DNA from: an uncultured Chloroflexota bacterium
GTDB lineage: Bacteria > Chloroflexota > Anaerolineae > Aggregatilineales > Phototrophicaceae
DNA: 64,000 bases
Assembly (NCBI GenBank): GCA_937974245.1
Contig: CALJKV010000080.1
Coordinates: forward strand, 60,295-124,294
Direction: 5' to 3'
Both the position numbers and the translations under genes were made by a program. Of the stretch, positions 39,974 through 48,530 are shown piece after piece. Position 1 is the first letter of the stretch, and each line of letters opens with the position of its first letter. The notes beneath the pieces are model-generated. The model ran no database searches and was not told the origin of the DNA. It saw only the letters and a list, made by a program, of their open reading frames with translations.

Positions 39974-41155
39974 TCATAAGATAATAATGGATGGAGTCAG
40001 GCCAAGTTGTGCGAGTGTTTGCTGGATTTCAGTGGAATAATTAGGATTCATAATAAAAACGGTGTGAACCGGAATATTCCGCAGCGCTGCGGGCGCGATA
40101 ATCTGCTGCCCTGTGCCGGGGATATATCTGTTTTGTTTGCCGGGGTTCACATCCACAACAAACGGCACGATGTCCAGGCCGGGTTTGAGCGTGTTGAGAA
40201 ATGTAACGCCTTTAGCGCCAGCGCCCCACACCGCTGCCTGCTGACCTTCCGCTTGCAGGCGAAGTAAGTAGCCTCGCATTTCGCCGATTTTCCGCTGGTA
40301 GTGCCGGGTGAAATCCCCCACCATCTGCCCGATGTCCTCCGGGGTGTCCAGGCCATCCGGTATAGTGCCAACGGCAGCGCTGGATGGGGAAGCCTCCAAC
40401 CACATATATTGCCCGCCAAACACAGGGGTCACCCGGCTCACGTTGAATCCGTTGCCAGCGAACAAACGCGCCAGCGAACCGGGGCTGAACAGCGCGCAGT
40501 GTTCATAAAAAATGTCCCAGAACGTCCCGTTTTTCAGAATCCAGGTGACATCGGGGGTTTCAAAAAAGACTGATGCGCTGGGATTATCACCGATAGCCTG
40601 GCGCAGTACCCGCGCAAACTCACCTGTGTTAGGGATGTGTTCGATCAGGTGGCGGGCGAGGAACAGGTCGCCCGGCTGGTCGGCATATCGCTGGTCGTAG
40701 AAATCCGCCACAAAACGTACCCGTCCATCCAAAGCGGTTAGCTCACCGCGATAGCTGGGGTCAAAGCCGACGCCGTTATTATCCCCTTGCAGGCACAGTT
40801 TTTTCAGAAAGTCACCCTGCCCGCAGCCAATCTCCACAATACGCTTATGCCGGAGTCCGCGTTCCTCAATCAGCATAGAGGCGATGCTGTCTACATAGTC
40901 CTGAAACACCGGGGAATAGGTCTGCGCGTTGTTGTAGTCAGGCGTATAAATATCGAGCGATGTGTCAAACGCCGTATTGCTCACAAACCCACACGACTCA
41001 CACCAGGCGAGCGCAATATCGCCCCGCGTTGTGTCTTGCGCTTCACGCATGGAAGGTTTGGGCGTGTTCTGCTGGATGGGTACTTGCTGTAACTCCAAAA
41101 ACACATGAAGTCGTTGCGCGTGGCACGCCGGGCACTGTTTATTGGTGACTGTCAT
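39974..41155 (-). CDS. Sugar C-methyltransferase paralogue 2 (SAM-dependent, zinc-ribbon N-terminus)
   Basis: 393 residues. N-terminal four-Cys zinc-ribbon (QCPACHAQ, then WCESCGF), a class-I SAM domain (VEIGCGQGDFLKKL) and a C-terminal Rossmann-like domain (VWGAGAKGVTFLN...), the layout of TylC3/CloU-type sugar C-methyltransferases. The start overlaps the stop of the epimerase gene as ATGA, giving translational coupling; the frame from 41230 is not credible. It is a distant paralogue of the protein at 42613-43845, so the cluster may add two branches or act at two steps. Confidence 0.85.
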   Translation of the reverse strand: MTVTNKQCPACHAQRLHVFLELQQVPIQQNTPKPSMREAQDTTRGDIALAWCESCGFVSNTAFDTSLDIYTPDYNNAQTYSPVFQDYVDSIASMLIEERGLRHKRIVEIGCGQGDFLKKLCLQGDNNGVGFDPSYRGELTALDGRVRFVADFYDQRYADQPGDLFLARHLIEHIPNTGEFARVLRQAIGDNPSASVFFETPDVTWILKNGTFWDIFYEHCALFSPGSLARLFAGNGFNVSRVTPVFGGQYMWLEASPSSAAVGTIPDGLDTPEDIGQMVGDFTRHYQRKIGEMRGYLLRLQAEGQQAAVWGAGAKGVTFLNTLKPGLDIVPFVVDVNPGKQNRYIPGTGQQIIAPAALRNIPVHTVFIMNPNYSTEIQQTLAQLGLTPSIIIL

Positions 41156-42063
41156 ACGATCCCCATTTGCTGTTTCCACCAGGCAATAGTCAGTGCAAGC
41201 CCTTCCCGCAGGGCGTAGTGGGGCTGCCAACCGACCGCCTGGTTGAGCCGCTGCGTGTTGGCGACGATCAGCGGCGGTTCATCGCCCGCCTGCCGCTCAC
41301 CGATTCGCAGCAGGTCTTCCCGTCCGATCAGTTCGGCAATCGTGAGGATCACGGTTTTGAGCCGGATTGGGTCGCCGGAAGCCAGGTTCACCGCTCCCTG
41401 GACATCACTTGCCAGGAAGGCGACAAAGGCAGCAGCAAGATCATCCACAACCAAGAAGTCGCGCAGTTGGTTGCCGTGTGAAGTCGCCGCCGGTTCGCCT
41501 TTGAGCAGCGATTGAATGGTATACGGTACGATGCGTTTCGGGTTCTCGCCAGGCCCGAACGGGAAGAAAATCCGCCCCCATCCCAGGCTCAGGCCAGTCT
41601 GTTCGGCATACTGCCGCGCCATGTGATACAGACCGGATTTGCAGGTAGCGTACGGTGTGGTCAGGCTGGGCGGTGTCACATCTTCAACACAGTACCCGTA
41701 CTGCCAGTCGTATTCCGCGCATGTCCCCGCGATCACGGCGCGCCTACCGCCCCGTTCCCGGAAGACGTGCAGCAGGTGGAGTGTTGCCTGTACCCACTGG
41801 AAGTTTAATAAGGATGTCCAGTACAACCCATGCCGTACATCCCAGGCCAGATGCAGCAGATACGCCGGGCGCACCCGGTCTATCAGGTCGGCGGTCTGCG
41901 CTGAGTCCAGAAGATTCGCCTGATGCCACCGGACGCCATCACGCTCTGGTTGTGGTTTTTGTGATACGGCGTGAACGTCATACCCAGCAGCGAGAAGATT
42001 GTCTACAGTAGGCGAACCGATAAACCCGGCTGCGCCTGTCACCAGAACCCGCTGTGCATTCAT
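41152..42063 (-). CDS. NAD-dependent epimerase/dehydratase (nucleotide-sugar reductase candidate)
   Basis: 303 residues, extended SDR: GAAGFIGS at the N-terminus, catalytic YATCKSG (Tyr-x-x-x-Lys), and NLASGDPIRLKTVI at the sugar-binding side. Start at ATG 42063 behind TTAAGGTGG; the frame from 42117 adds residues inside the rfbC end. By position it would reduce or epimerise the 4-keto sugar after methylation and 3,5-epimerisation (inference). Confidence 0.85.
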   Translation of the reverse strand: MNAQRVLVTGAAGFIGSPTVDNLLAAGYDVHAVSQKPQPERDGVRWHQANLLDSAQTADLIDRVRPAYLLHLAWDVRHGLYWTSLLNFQWVQATLHLLHVFRERGGRRAVIAGTCAEYDWQYGYCVEDVTPPSLTTPYATCKSGLYHMARQYAEQTGLSLGWGRIFFPFGPGENPKRIVPYTIQSLLKGEPAATSHGNQLRDFLVVDDLAAAFVAFLASDVQGAVNLASGDPIRLKTVILTIAELIGREDLLRIGERQAGDEPPLIVANTQRLNQAVGWQPHYALREGLALTIAWWKQQMGIV

Positions 42064-42076
42064 TGAAGTTACCACC

Positions 42077-42616
42077 TTAAGCAAAGGTATCATTCCATAC
42101 CGCAAAACTGCTGTCACGCGGCGAAATGCTGGTCACCGGCAGCGGCCACACGATCCCGAAGGCCGGGTCATCCCAACGGACGCCGCGCGCGCTTTCCGGG
42201 TGGTAGAACGCCCCCATCATGTAAAACACTTCGCTCTCGTCCGTCAACGTCTGGAAGCCATGCGCCACCCCCACCGGGATATACAGCAGGTGGCGGTTGG
42301 CGGCGCTGAGTTCAAAGCCGACCCACCCCTTAAAGGTGGGCGACTCCGGGCGCAGGTCCACCAGCACATCGTAGATCGCGCCCTGCGTGCAGCGCACCAC
42401 TTTGACTTCGCCATGCGGCTCGGCCTGGTAGTGCATCCCGCGCAGTGTCCCACGCCGGTTATTGTACGAGACATTGCACTGCACGAAAGCGGTGTGCAGG
42501 CCGTGTGCCGTGAACTCATCCTGGCAGTAGACGCGGGCGAAGAAGCCGCGTTCGTCCTCGCGGCGTTCCGGCTCAATCAGGTAAGCGCCTTGCAGCTTCG
42601 TCTCTGTGAAAATCAA
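42077..42616 (-). CDS. rfbC: dTDP/CDP-4-keto-6-deoxyhexose 3,5-epimerase (RfbC/RmlC-like)
   Basis: 179 residues, cupin fold. RmlC signatures are clear: RGFFARVYCQDEF, QCNVSYNNRRGTLRGMHYQ (active-site His), GAIYDVLVDLRPESPTFKGW, and IPVGVAHGFQTL. Epimerises C3 and/or C5 of the 4-keto sugar. Normal length. The start overlaps the preceding gene as ATGA. In this cluster it probably acts on a CDP-linked intermediate, since the cluster starts with rfbF and rfbG. Confidence 0.93.
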   Translation of the reverse strand: MIFTETKLQGAYLIEPERREDERGFFARVYCQDEFTAHGLHTAFVQCNVSYNNRRGTLRGMHYQAEPHGEVKVVRCTQGAIYDVLVDLRPESPTFKGWVGFELSAANRHLLYIPVGVAHGFQTLTDESEVFYMMGAFYHPESARGVRWDDPAFGIVWPLPVTSISPRDSSFAVWNDTFA

Positions 42617-43845
42617 ACGATCCGCACCTCAGGAATTGGGACAATGAACTGGCCGCCGCGCTCCCGGTAGGCCGCCTGCTGCTCCAGAATCTCGTCAACG
42701 AAGTTCCAGGTGAGCAGCAGCACGTAGTCCGGTTGATCCGCCAGCAGCTTATCCGGGCTGGTAATTGGCAGATGCGTCCCCGGCGTGAAATGCCCCTGTT
42801 TGATGGTACTACGATCCGCGACAAAATCCAGAGTCTCCCGCCCGATGCCGAAGGTGTTGAGCAGGGTGCTGCCTTTGGCCGATGCGCCGTAAGCCGCTAT
42901 GGTCTTGCCCTCGCTTTTCAGCCGCGCCAGCAGGTCAACGAGTGTCGTTTTGAGCGCGGAGACACGCTGGTTGAACTGGTCGTAAAAGGCGGTGGTGTTC
43001 ACGCCCCAGGCTGATTCCTCGGCCAGCAGGTCGCGCACGGTGGCGTCACGCCGGTTCGACAGCGCACCCCCCGCGAATATCCGCAGTGACCCGCCGTGAA
43101 TCGGCACGCGCTCAACGTGGTGGATGAGCAGGCCGTGCCGGGTGAACAGGGCATCCAGCGCGGTCAGGGAGAAGTAGCACAGGTGCTCATGGTAGATGGT
43201 ATCGAACTCGACGTGGTCAATCAGGTCTTTGACATACGGCGCTTCGATGACCGCCACGCCGTCACTTTTGAGCAGCGCCTGGATTCCAGAGACGAAGCCA
43301 TTGAGGTCAGCCACATGCGCCAGCACATTATGGGCGTGGATGACATCGGCCCGTTTTCCTTCGCCGCGCAGTTTCCCGGCCAGCTCGCGCCCGAAGAACT
43401 CCGACAGGGTGTTAATCCCCTTTTCGCGGGCGGCCTGGGCGATATTCTGCGCCGGTTCGATGCCCAGCACGGGGATACCGGCCTGGTGATAGTATTGCAG
43501 CAGGTAGCCGTCGTTGCTGGCGACTTCCACGACCAGGCTGTTCGCATTCAGGCGGCGTTCCGGTATCAGGCGCTCGACCAGCGTGCGGGCGTGGGCCAGC
43601 ATGGTATCGGAAAACGACGAGAAATACAGGTAATGGCTGAACAACTGCTGTGGCGGGACGGTTTCGGTGATCTGCAGGAGCGAGCAGTCCTGACAAAACA
43701 CCAGTTCGAGCGGGAACTTCGCTTCCGGCTTTTCGAGGTCATCGGCGGTGAGCAGCGCGTTGGCTAAGGGGGTCGCCCCCAGGTTCAACACGGGGTGAAT
43801 CCGGCTGCTGCCGCAGGAACGGCAGTGAAATTCGGGGCTATTCAC
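42613..43845 (-). CDS. Sugar C-methyltransferase paralogue 1 (TylC3-like)
   Basis: 410 residues. Zinc-ribbon N-terminus (CRSCGSSR ... FCQDCSLLQ), SAM-binding VVEVASNDGYLLQYY (the usual E/DxGxxDG form), conserved HNVLAHVADLNGFV and TIYHEHLCYFSL, and C-terminal KTIAAYGASAKGSTLLNTFG. This is the family that methylates C3 of 4-keto-deoxysugars. Overlaps rfbG upstream by 8 bases and rfbC downstream by 4 bases. Confidence 0.92.
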   Translation of the reverse strand: MNSPEFHCRSCGSSRIHPVLNLGATPLANALLTADDLEKPEAKFPLELVFCQDCSLLQITETVPPQQLFSHYLYFSSFSDTMLAHARTLVERLIPERRLNANSLVVEVASNDGYLLQYYHQAGIPVLGIEPAQNIAQAAREKGINTLSEFFGRELAGKLRGEGKRADVIHAHNVLAHVADLNGFVSGIQALLKSDGVAVIEAPYVKDLIDHVEFDTIYHEHLCYFSLTALDALFTRHGLLIHHVERVPIHGGSLRIFAGGALSNRRDATVRDLLAEESAWGVNTTAFYDQFNQRVSALKTTLVDLLARLKSEGKTIAAYGASAKGSTLLNTFGIGRETLDFVADRSTIKQGHFTPGTHLPITSPDKLLADQPDYVLLLTWNFVDEILEQQAAYRERGGQFIVPIPEVRIV

Positions 43846-44833
43846 GGGTAGCTACTCCTAAAAAGTTACGATACCACGCAATCGTGTGTTTCAAGCCATC
43901 GTCGAGTGTGAACAGCGGCTCCCAGCTAAGCTGAGTCCGCGCTTTTTCCGCGCTCAGATACTGGTGCAGAATCTCGTTGGTCGCCTCGCCGCGAACATCC
44001 GGCTCTAAAGGTGACTCCATCTGGTCGAGGATACGCGCCACCAGTTCCAGCACCGTCACCTGAATCTCGTTGGAGAAATTGAAGGCGTGACCGCGTAATG
44101 CCGGGTTTTCCGCCAGTTTTTCCGCCAGCAGGGTATAAGCCGCCGCGCCATCTTCCACGTAAAAATAGTCGCGGATATAGGTGCCGTCGGAGCGAATGAT
44201 CGGGCGTTCGCCGCGCAGCACCGAACGGATCGTCCCCGGCACGATGCGATTCCAGTTGAGGTCGCCGCCGCCGTAGAAGTTGCCGCAGCGGGTGATGACC
44301 ACCGGCAGGTTGTAACTATGGGCGTAGGTCTGGCCGATGAGGTCGGAACACGACTTGCTGACATCGTAAGGGTGCATCCCCTGTAAAGGTGCGTCCTCGG
44401 TATAAGGCAGGTCAAGCTGGTCGCCATAGGCTTTGTCGGAGGACGCCAGCACGATCTGGCCGACGAGCGGGCTGCGGCGGCAGGCTTCCAGCAGCGCCCA
44501 TGTCCCCTGGATGTTGCTCTCGAATGTGCCTACCGGGTTGCGGTTGGCGATGCCGACGATGGTCTGCGCCGCCAGGTGAATCACGGTTCTGATCTCGTAT
44601 TCGCCCAGGACGCGCTCTAAAAGCGCCTGGTCGCGCACATCGCCGCGCACCGTTTTAACCTGTTCGGCAAGGCCGGCACGGTAAAACTCGCTCTGCGGCA
44701 CCCAATCACGCACGAGGCAGACCACGTCCGCGCCCAGCGCCAGCAACCGCCGCACCAGCCAACTGCCAACTAAGCCTGTCGCCCCGGTGACGAATACCGG
44801 GCGATCCTGCCAGAAAGACGATTTTCCGGTCAT
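43838..44833 (-). CDS. rfbG: CDP-glucose 4,6-dehydratase (RfbG-like)
   Basis: 331 residues, extended SDR: FVTGATGLVGSWLVRRLLALGADVVCLVRD, then HLAAQTIVGIANRNPVGTFESNIQGTW, active-site YDVSKSCSDLIGQTYA, RCGNFYGGGDLNWNRIVPGTI and RDYFYVEDGAAAY. These are RfbG features rather than RmlB. Makes CDP-4-keto-6-deoxy-D-glucose. The start at 44833 overlaps the rfbF stop (ATGA). Confidence 0.9.
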   Translation of the reverse strand: MTGKSSFWQDRPVFVTGATGLVGSWLVRRLLALGADVVCLVRDWVPQSEFYRAGLAEQVKTVRGDVRDQALLERVLGEYEIRTVIHLAAQTIVGIANRNPVGTFESNIQGTWALLEACRRSPLVGQIVLASSDKAYGDQLDLPYTEDAPLQGMHPYDVSKSCSDLIGQTYAHSYNLPVVITRCGNFYGGGDLNWNRIVPGTIRSVLRGERPIIRSDGTYIRDYFYVEDGAAAYTLLAEKLAENPALRGHAFNFSNEIQVTVLELVARILDQMESPLEPDVRGEATNEILHQYLSAEKARTQLSWEPLFTLDDGLKHTIAWYRNFLGVATRE

Positions 44834-45615
44834 TTTTCCCACACTTTCCAGGGGGGATTGGCGCTTTCCCACAGAGCCCGCAGCGTGTTCACGTCGCGCA
44901 CGGTGTCCATACACTGCCAGAAGCCGCCATGCTCGTAAGCCATCAACTGCCCTTCAGCGGCGAGACGCTCTAATAATGTGACTTCCAGGCTGGCTTTGTC
45001 GCCCTGGAGATAATCGAGTATCCCCGGCTGGAACACCATGAACCCGCCATTAATCCAGCCCTCGCCAATCTGCGGCTTTTCGATGAACTCCACCACCTGA
45101 CTCTGTGACAGGGATAAGCCGCCGAAGCGCGACGGCGGACGCACAGCCGTAATAGTCGCCAGGCGGCCATGCGACCGGTGGAAGGCGAGAAGCAGATTGA
45201 TGTCGGCGTTGGTCACGCCATCGCCATACGTCACCATGAAGGTCGCGTCCTTCAGGATGGGCGCAAGCCGCTTGACACGCCCGCCGGTATTCGTCTCCTG
45301 CCCGGTGTCTATCAGATGCACCGTCCAGTCTTCGCTGTCGTGGTCGTGGGCGGCTACGTCGCCGGTTTTCAGGTTGATGGTCATGTTGCGGGAGAGGGTG
45401 TAATAATCCAGGAAGTAGCGTTTGATGACCTCACCCTTGTAGCCCAGCGCGATGAAAAACTCGTTGAAGCCGAAGTGGGCGTAATGCTTCATGATGTGCC
45501 AGAGGATGGGGCGACCACCGATTTCGACCATGGGCTTGGGGATTTTGTCGGTTTCTTCGGAAAGACGTGTCCCCAACCCGCCCGCCAGAATGACCACTTT
45601 TGTCGGTTCGCTCAT
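44830..45615 (-). CDS. rfbF: Glucose-1-phosphate cytidylyltransferase
   Basis: 261 residues, normal for RfbF. N-terminal VVILAGGLGTRLSEETDKIPKPMVEIGGRPILWHIMKHY, then TGDVAAHDHDSEDWTVHLIDTG, YGDGVTNADI and GFWQCMDTVRD. Couples CTP and glucose-1-phosphate to CDP-glucose, the entry to the operon. First gene transcribed of at least seven tightly packed genes. The regulator at 45703 lies 87 bases upstream on the same strand. Confidence 0.95.
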   Translation of the reverse strand: MSEPTKVVILAGGLGTRLSEETDKIPKPMVEIGGRPILWHIMKHYAHFGFNEFFIALGYKGEVIKRYFLDYYTLSRNMTINLKTGDVAAHDHDSEDWTVHLIDTGQETNTGGRVKRLAPILKDATFMVTYGDGVTNADINLLLAFHRSHGRLATITAVRPPSRFGGLSLSQSQVVEFIEKPQIGEGWINGGFMVFQPGILDYLQGDKASLEVTLLERLAAEGQLMAYEHGGFWQCMDTVRDVNTLRALWESANPPWKVWEK

Positions 45616-45702
45616 AATGCTCGTTTCCTACGCATGATGTGTGCAGCGCCCGCAAGTGTATCATAACCGCTGGCGTACTTCTACACAGGGATAAGTCTGC
45701 CG

Positions 45703-46419
45703 CTACGCCTCGAACTTGTAACCCACGCCCCATACAGTCTGGATGAAGACCGGGTTGGCCGGGTCGGGTTCGATCTTCTCGCGCAGGCGGCGCACATGCA
45801 CCGTCACCGTGCTGGGATCACCGAAAAAGGCATAGCCCCACACCTGGTCGAGCAGTTGATCGCGGGAAAACACCTGGCGCGGGCGGCTGGCGAGGAAGTA
45901 CAGCAGGTCGAACTCCTTCGCCGTCAGCGTGAGCGGGGCGTTATCCAGCAGCACTTCCCGCGAGCGAGGGTCAATGTGCAGCCGGTCAAAGACCAGCGGG
46001 CGCTCACCGGCCTGCGGGCTGCCGGCCTGGGTGCGGCGCAGCACGGCTTTCACCCGCGCCACGAGTTCCTGTGGGCTGAACGGCTTGGTCACATAGTCGT
46101 CCGCCCCCAGCGCGAATCCCTGAATCCGGTCATGCTCCTCGGATTTCGCCGTCAGGATGATGATCGGCACTTCGCCCCCGGCAGTGAGCGGCGCAGGGCT
46201 GTCCACATCGCGCAGGTGGCGGGTGATCGCCAACCCATCAATGCCGGGCAGCATCAGGTCAAGGATGAGCAGGTCGGGCGGCGTCTCTTCCAGGATTTTA
46301 AGCGCCGCCGGGCCGTCGGCGGCTTCCAGCACCCGGTAGCCGTCACGCTCCAGGTAGCGGCGCACCACCTCACGGATGGTTGGCTCATCATCTACGACTA
46401 AAATCGTTGGTTTCTTCAT
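45703..46419 (-). CDS. OmpR/PhoB-family response regulator
   Basis: 238 residues. Receiver: acidic DDE at 10-12, phosphoacceptor Asp54 (LLILDLMLPG), Lys112 (VTKPF). C-terminal winged helix (about 140-238) with DQLLDQVWGYAFFGDPSTVTVHVRRLREKIEP and the VWGVGYKFEA end. No kinase gene adjoins. It may control the polysaccharide genes on either side (inference). The last 188 bases are duplicated at 52591-52778. Confidence 0.93.
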   Translation of the reverse strand: MKKPTILVVDDEPTIREVVRRYLERDGYRVLEAADGPAALKILEETPPDLLILDLMLPGIDGLAITRHLRDVDSPAPLTAGGEVPIIILTAKSEEHDRIQGFALGADDYVTKPFSPQELVARVKAVLRRTQAGSPQAGERPLVFDRLHIDPRSREVLLDNAPLTLTAKEFDLLYFLASRPRQVFSRDQLLDQVWGYAFFGDPSTVTVHVRRLREKIEPDPANPVFIQTVWGVGYKFEA

Positions 46420-46437
46420 CCGGCATATCCCTTAGTT

Positions 46438-46500
46438 CGGCGGACGGCAAGAATGCCGTCTCTGGCGGCGACCAGGCCGAGACGTGGGTAATGGTCAGGG
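46438..46500. repeat. Hairpin plus R5 fragment
   Basis: GACGGCA-AGAA-TGCCGTC (46443-46460) preceded by GTTCGGCG, followed by GGCGGCGACCAGGCCGAGACGTGGGT, the block that also ends R5 at 13783-13808. Confidence 0.5.
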
Positions 46501-46569
46501 GTTTTCCTGGCGAACGCGGCTGACCGCCCACCAGGATATGATGAAACGGTATGATTACCGGAGCAAATC

Positions 46570-47643
46570 TCAGTCCAGCCACAGATTGCTGTAGTCGCCC
46601 AGGTTCATTTTTAAGGCACGCGGCTTCTTCCAGTTGCGGCGCACGCTGGCGTAGCGGCCAATGATCGTCTCTTGCAGCCGCACGTCAATATCAGAAATCG
46701 TGCTGCGTTCCAGGATAATGCTCCGCTCAATCTCACAGTTCTGCACGGTGACATGATGGTAAATGCTGGTGAACGGGCCGACGTAGCTGTTTTCGATGAC
46801 CGTTTCTTCCCCGATGATGGCCGGGCCGCGAATCACGCTGTTAATGATCTTCGCGCCGCGTTCCACCGTCACCCGCGAGTCGATTTCGGAGTTCTTGATT
46901 TCAGCGTCCGGCGAAATATTCGGGACGAGTTCATCCAGCACCAGGCTGTTGGCCTCCAGCATGTCGGTGGGCTTCCCGGTGTCAATCCACCAGCCCTGAT
47001 GGACATGGGGATACACGCGCAGCCCGGCTTCGATCAACCACTGAATCGCGTCGGTGATTTCCAGTTCGCCGCGTGCCGAGGGCTGGATGCTGTTGACCGC
47101 CTGCCAGATAGTCTCATCGAACATATAGATACCGACCAGCGCGAGATTGCTCGGCGGGTCTTTCGGCTTTTCGATGAGCTGTTCAATACTATTGTCGTCG
47201 CGCAGCTTCGCCACGCCGTAAGCCGAGGGGTTATCAACCGCCTTCAGCACGATCTGGCTGTTCCAATCGCTGGCGGCGAAGTCGCTGATCAGGCCGCTGA
47301 TACCGCCCTCAATCACGTTGTCGCCCAGGAACATCACGAAACGGTCATCGCCCAGGAAGTCCTTCGAAATTTTGACGGCATGGGCCAGCCCGTCCGGGCT
47401 TTCCTGGAGGATGTATTCGATATTGGCTCCCCAGCGCAGACCATTACCAACGGCTTCCTTGATCTCTTCCCCGGTGTTGTTGCCGATCACGATGCCGATG
47501 TCCATCACCCCGGCCTCCCGGATGGCTTCGATAACACGGAAAAGGACGGGTTTATTGGCGACAGGGATCAACTGCTTGGCGCGTGTATAAGTAAGTGGAT
47601 AAAGGCGCGTCCCTTTACCCCCACTGAGAATCAGAGCCTTCAT
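46570..47643 (-). CDS. Glucose-1-phosphate thymidylyltransferase, long (LbH) form
   Basis: 357 residues. Nucleotidyltransferase half begins MKALILSGGKGTRLYPLTYTRAKQLIPVANKPV, with GWWIDTGKPTDMLEAN; the C-terminal third is a left-handed beta-helix with hexapeptides (VTVERGAKIINSVIRGPAIIGEETVIENSYVGP). This matches the StrD/RmlA-long group rather than short RmlA. Activates glucose-1-phosphate, normally as dTDP-glucose; no rmlB is present in the window. Nearby Wzz/CpsD-like genes suggest use in surface polymers. Confidence 0.9.
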   Translation of the reverse strand: MKALILSGGKGTRLYPLTYTRAKQLIPVANKPVLFRVIEAIREAGVMDIGIVIGNNTGEEIKEAVGNGLRWGANIEYILQESPDGLAHAVKISKDFLGDDRFVMFLGDNVIEGGISGLISDFAASDWNSQIVLKAVDNPSAYGVAKLRDDNSIEQLIEKPKDPPSNLALVGIYMFDETIWQAVNSIQPSARGELEITDAIQWLIEAGLRVYPHVHQGWWIDTGKPTDMLEANSLVLDELVPNISPDAEIKNSEIDSRVTVERGAKIINSVIRGPAIIGEETVIENSYVGPFTSIYHHVTVQNCEIERSIILERSTISDIDVRLQETIIGRYASVRRNWKKPRALKMNLGDYSNLWLD

Positions 47644-47664
47644 AAGATGAGTCTTCTCCGTGAA

Positions 47665-47883
47665 CTACTGACCCGCGCCGCTGTTCAGCAGCAGGCCGAG
47701 GATAACCAGTAACAGCAGAAGGAACAGCAGCCCGCGTGCCAGACGTAGCCCCCCGGCAGCCGGCGGCAGCGCCTCCCTTGATGGTTCATTGTGGGGCAAT
47801 TCTTCCCATCTGGCAAGTGAATCGGGGTCAGATGGCAGCTCGTCACGCGGCACAGGTTGGTTATCCGTAATATCCACCGGCAT
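47665..47883 (-). CDS. Small tail-anchored membrane protein
   Basis: 72 residues: Pro/Asp/Glu-rich soluble part (about 1-45) and one C-terminal membrane helix (GLLFLLLLLVILGLLL). Its start lies 23 bases inside the CpsD-like gene end, in another frame, suggesting coupled translation. No family recognised. It may be an accessory of the chain-length machinery. Confidence 0.6.
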   Translation of the reverse strand: MPVDITDNQPVPRDELPSDPDSLARWEELPHNEPSREALPPAAGGLRLARGLLFLLLLLVILGLLLNSGAGQ

Positions 47884-48520
47884 TCTGACGCGGCGCGTTC
47901 GTCAGCACGGCCCCGACGATGCGCACATGCACCCGTTCCAGCGCTTCGCGGGCGCGGGCGGCGTGGTCGCGGCGGGTATGCCCGGCACGGATGACCAGCA
48001 GCACCGCATCCAGCTTGGAAGCCAGCAGGGCGGCATCGGTGGCGGCCAGGGCGGGCGGGCCGTCGAACAGGATGTAATTGGTCCGCGCCTTCAGCACACC
48101 GATCACCTCGTCCATGCGGCGGCTGCTCAGCACGTCGGCGGGGTTGGGCGGCAGCGGGCCGGTGGGCAGGATTTGCAGGTTTTCCACACTGGTCGCTGCC
48201 AGCGGCGGCGTCGAAAGGGCGGCGTCTTCCAGCAGCATCGTCGTCAGGCCGCGCTCGTTGGGGATGCCCCAGATCGTGTGCTGCGACGGCTTGCGCATAT
48301 CGGCATCCACCAGGATGGTCTTGTTGCCGCTCTGGGCAAATGTCACCGCCAGGTTTGCCAGCAGCGTGCTTTTATCCTCGCTGTCGTAGGCCGAAGTCAC
48401 CAGCAGCGTGTGAATCGGGTTCTCGACACTGCTGAACATCAGGTTGGTACGCAGGGAACGAAAGGCTTCCGCCGCCGCTGTGCGGGGATGGGTCAGGGTA
48501 ATCAGAGTCGGGTTTGCCAT
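47861..48520 (-). CDS. CpsD/BY-kinase-like ATPase with altered P-loop
   Basis: 219 residues of the MinD/CpsD-type family: AEAFRSLRTNLMFSS is the usual lead, Walker A' is ILVDADMRKP (70-78), Walker B is YILFDGPP and the C-terminus carries a short tyrosine pair (GGYYG). The normal P-loop PGEGKST is replaced by YDSEDKST (45-52), losing the glycines; only Lys-Ser-Thr remains. Autokinase activity is thus doubtful. Encoded directly behind the Wzz-like protein (10 bases), as expected for a split BY-kinase pair. Confidence 0.85.
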   Translation of the reverse strand: MANPTLITLTHPRTAAAEAFRSLRTNLMFSSVENPIHTLLVTSAYDSEDKSTLLANLAVTFAQSGNKTILVDADMRKPSQHTIWGIPNERGLTTMLLEDAALSTPPLAATSVENLQILPTGPLPPNPADVLSSRRMDEVIGVLKARTNYILFDGPPALAATDAALLASKLDAVLLVIRAGHTRRDHAARAREALERVHVRIVGAVLTNAPRQNAGGYYG

Positions 48521-48530
48521 AGCTTATCGT

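Noticed and set aside
45616..45702. Riboswitch or attenuator before rfbF
   Set aside because: No conserved aptamer core or terminator/antiterminator pair could be recognised.
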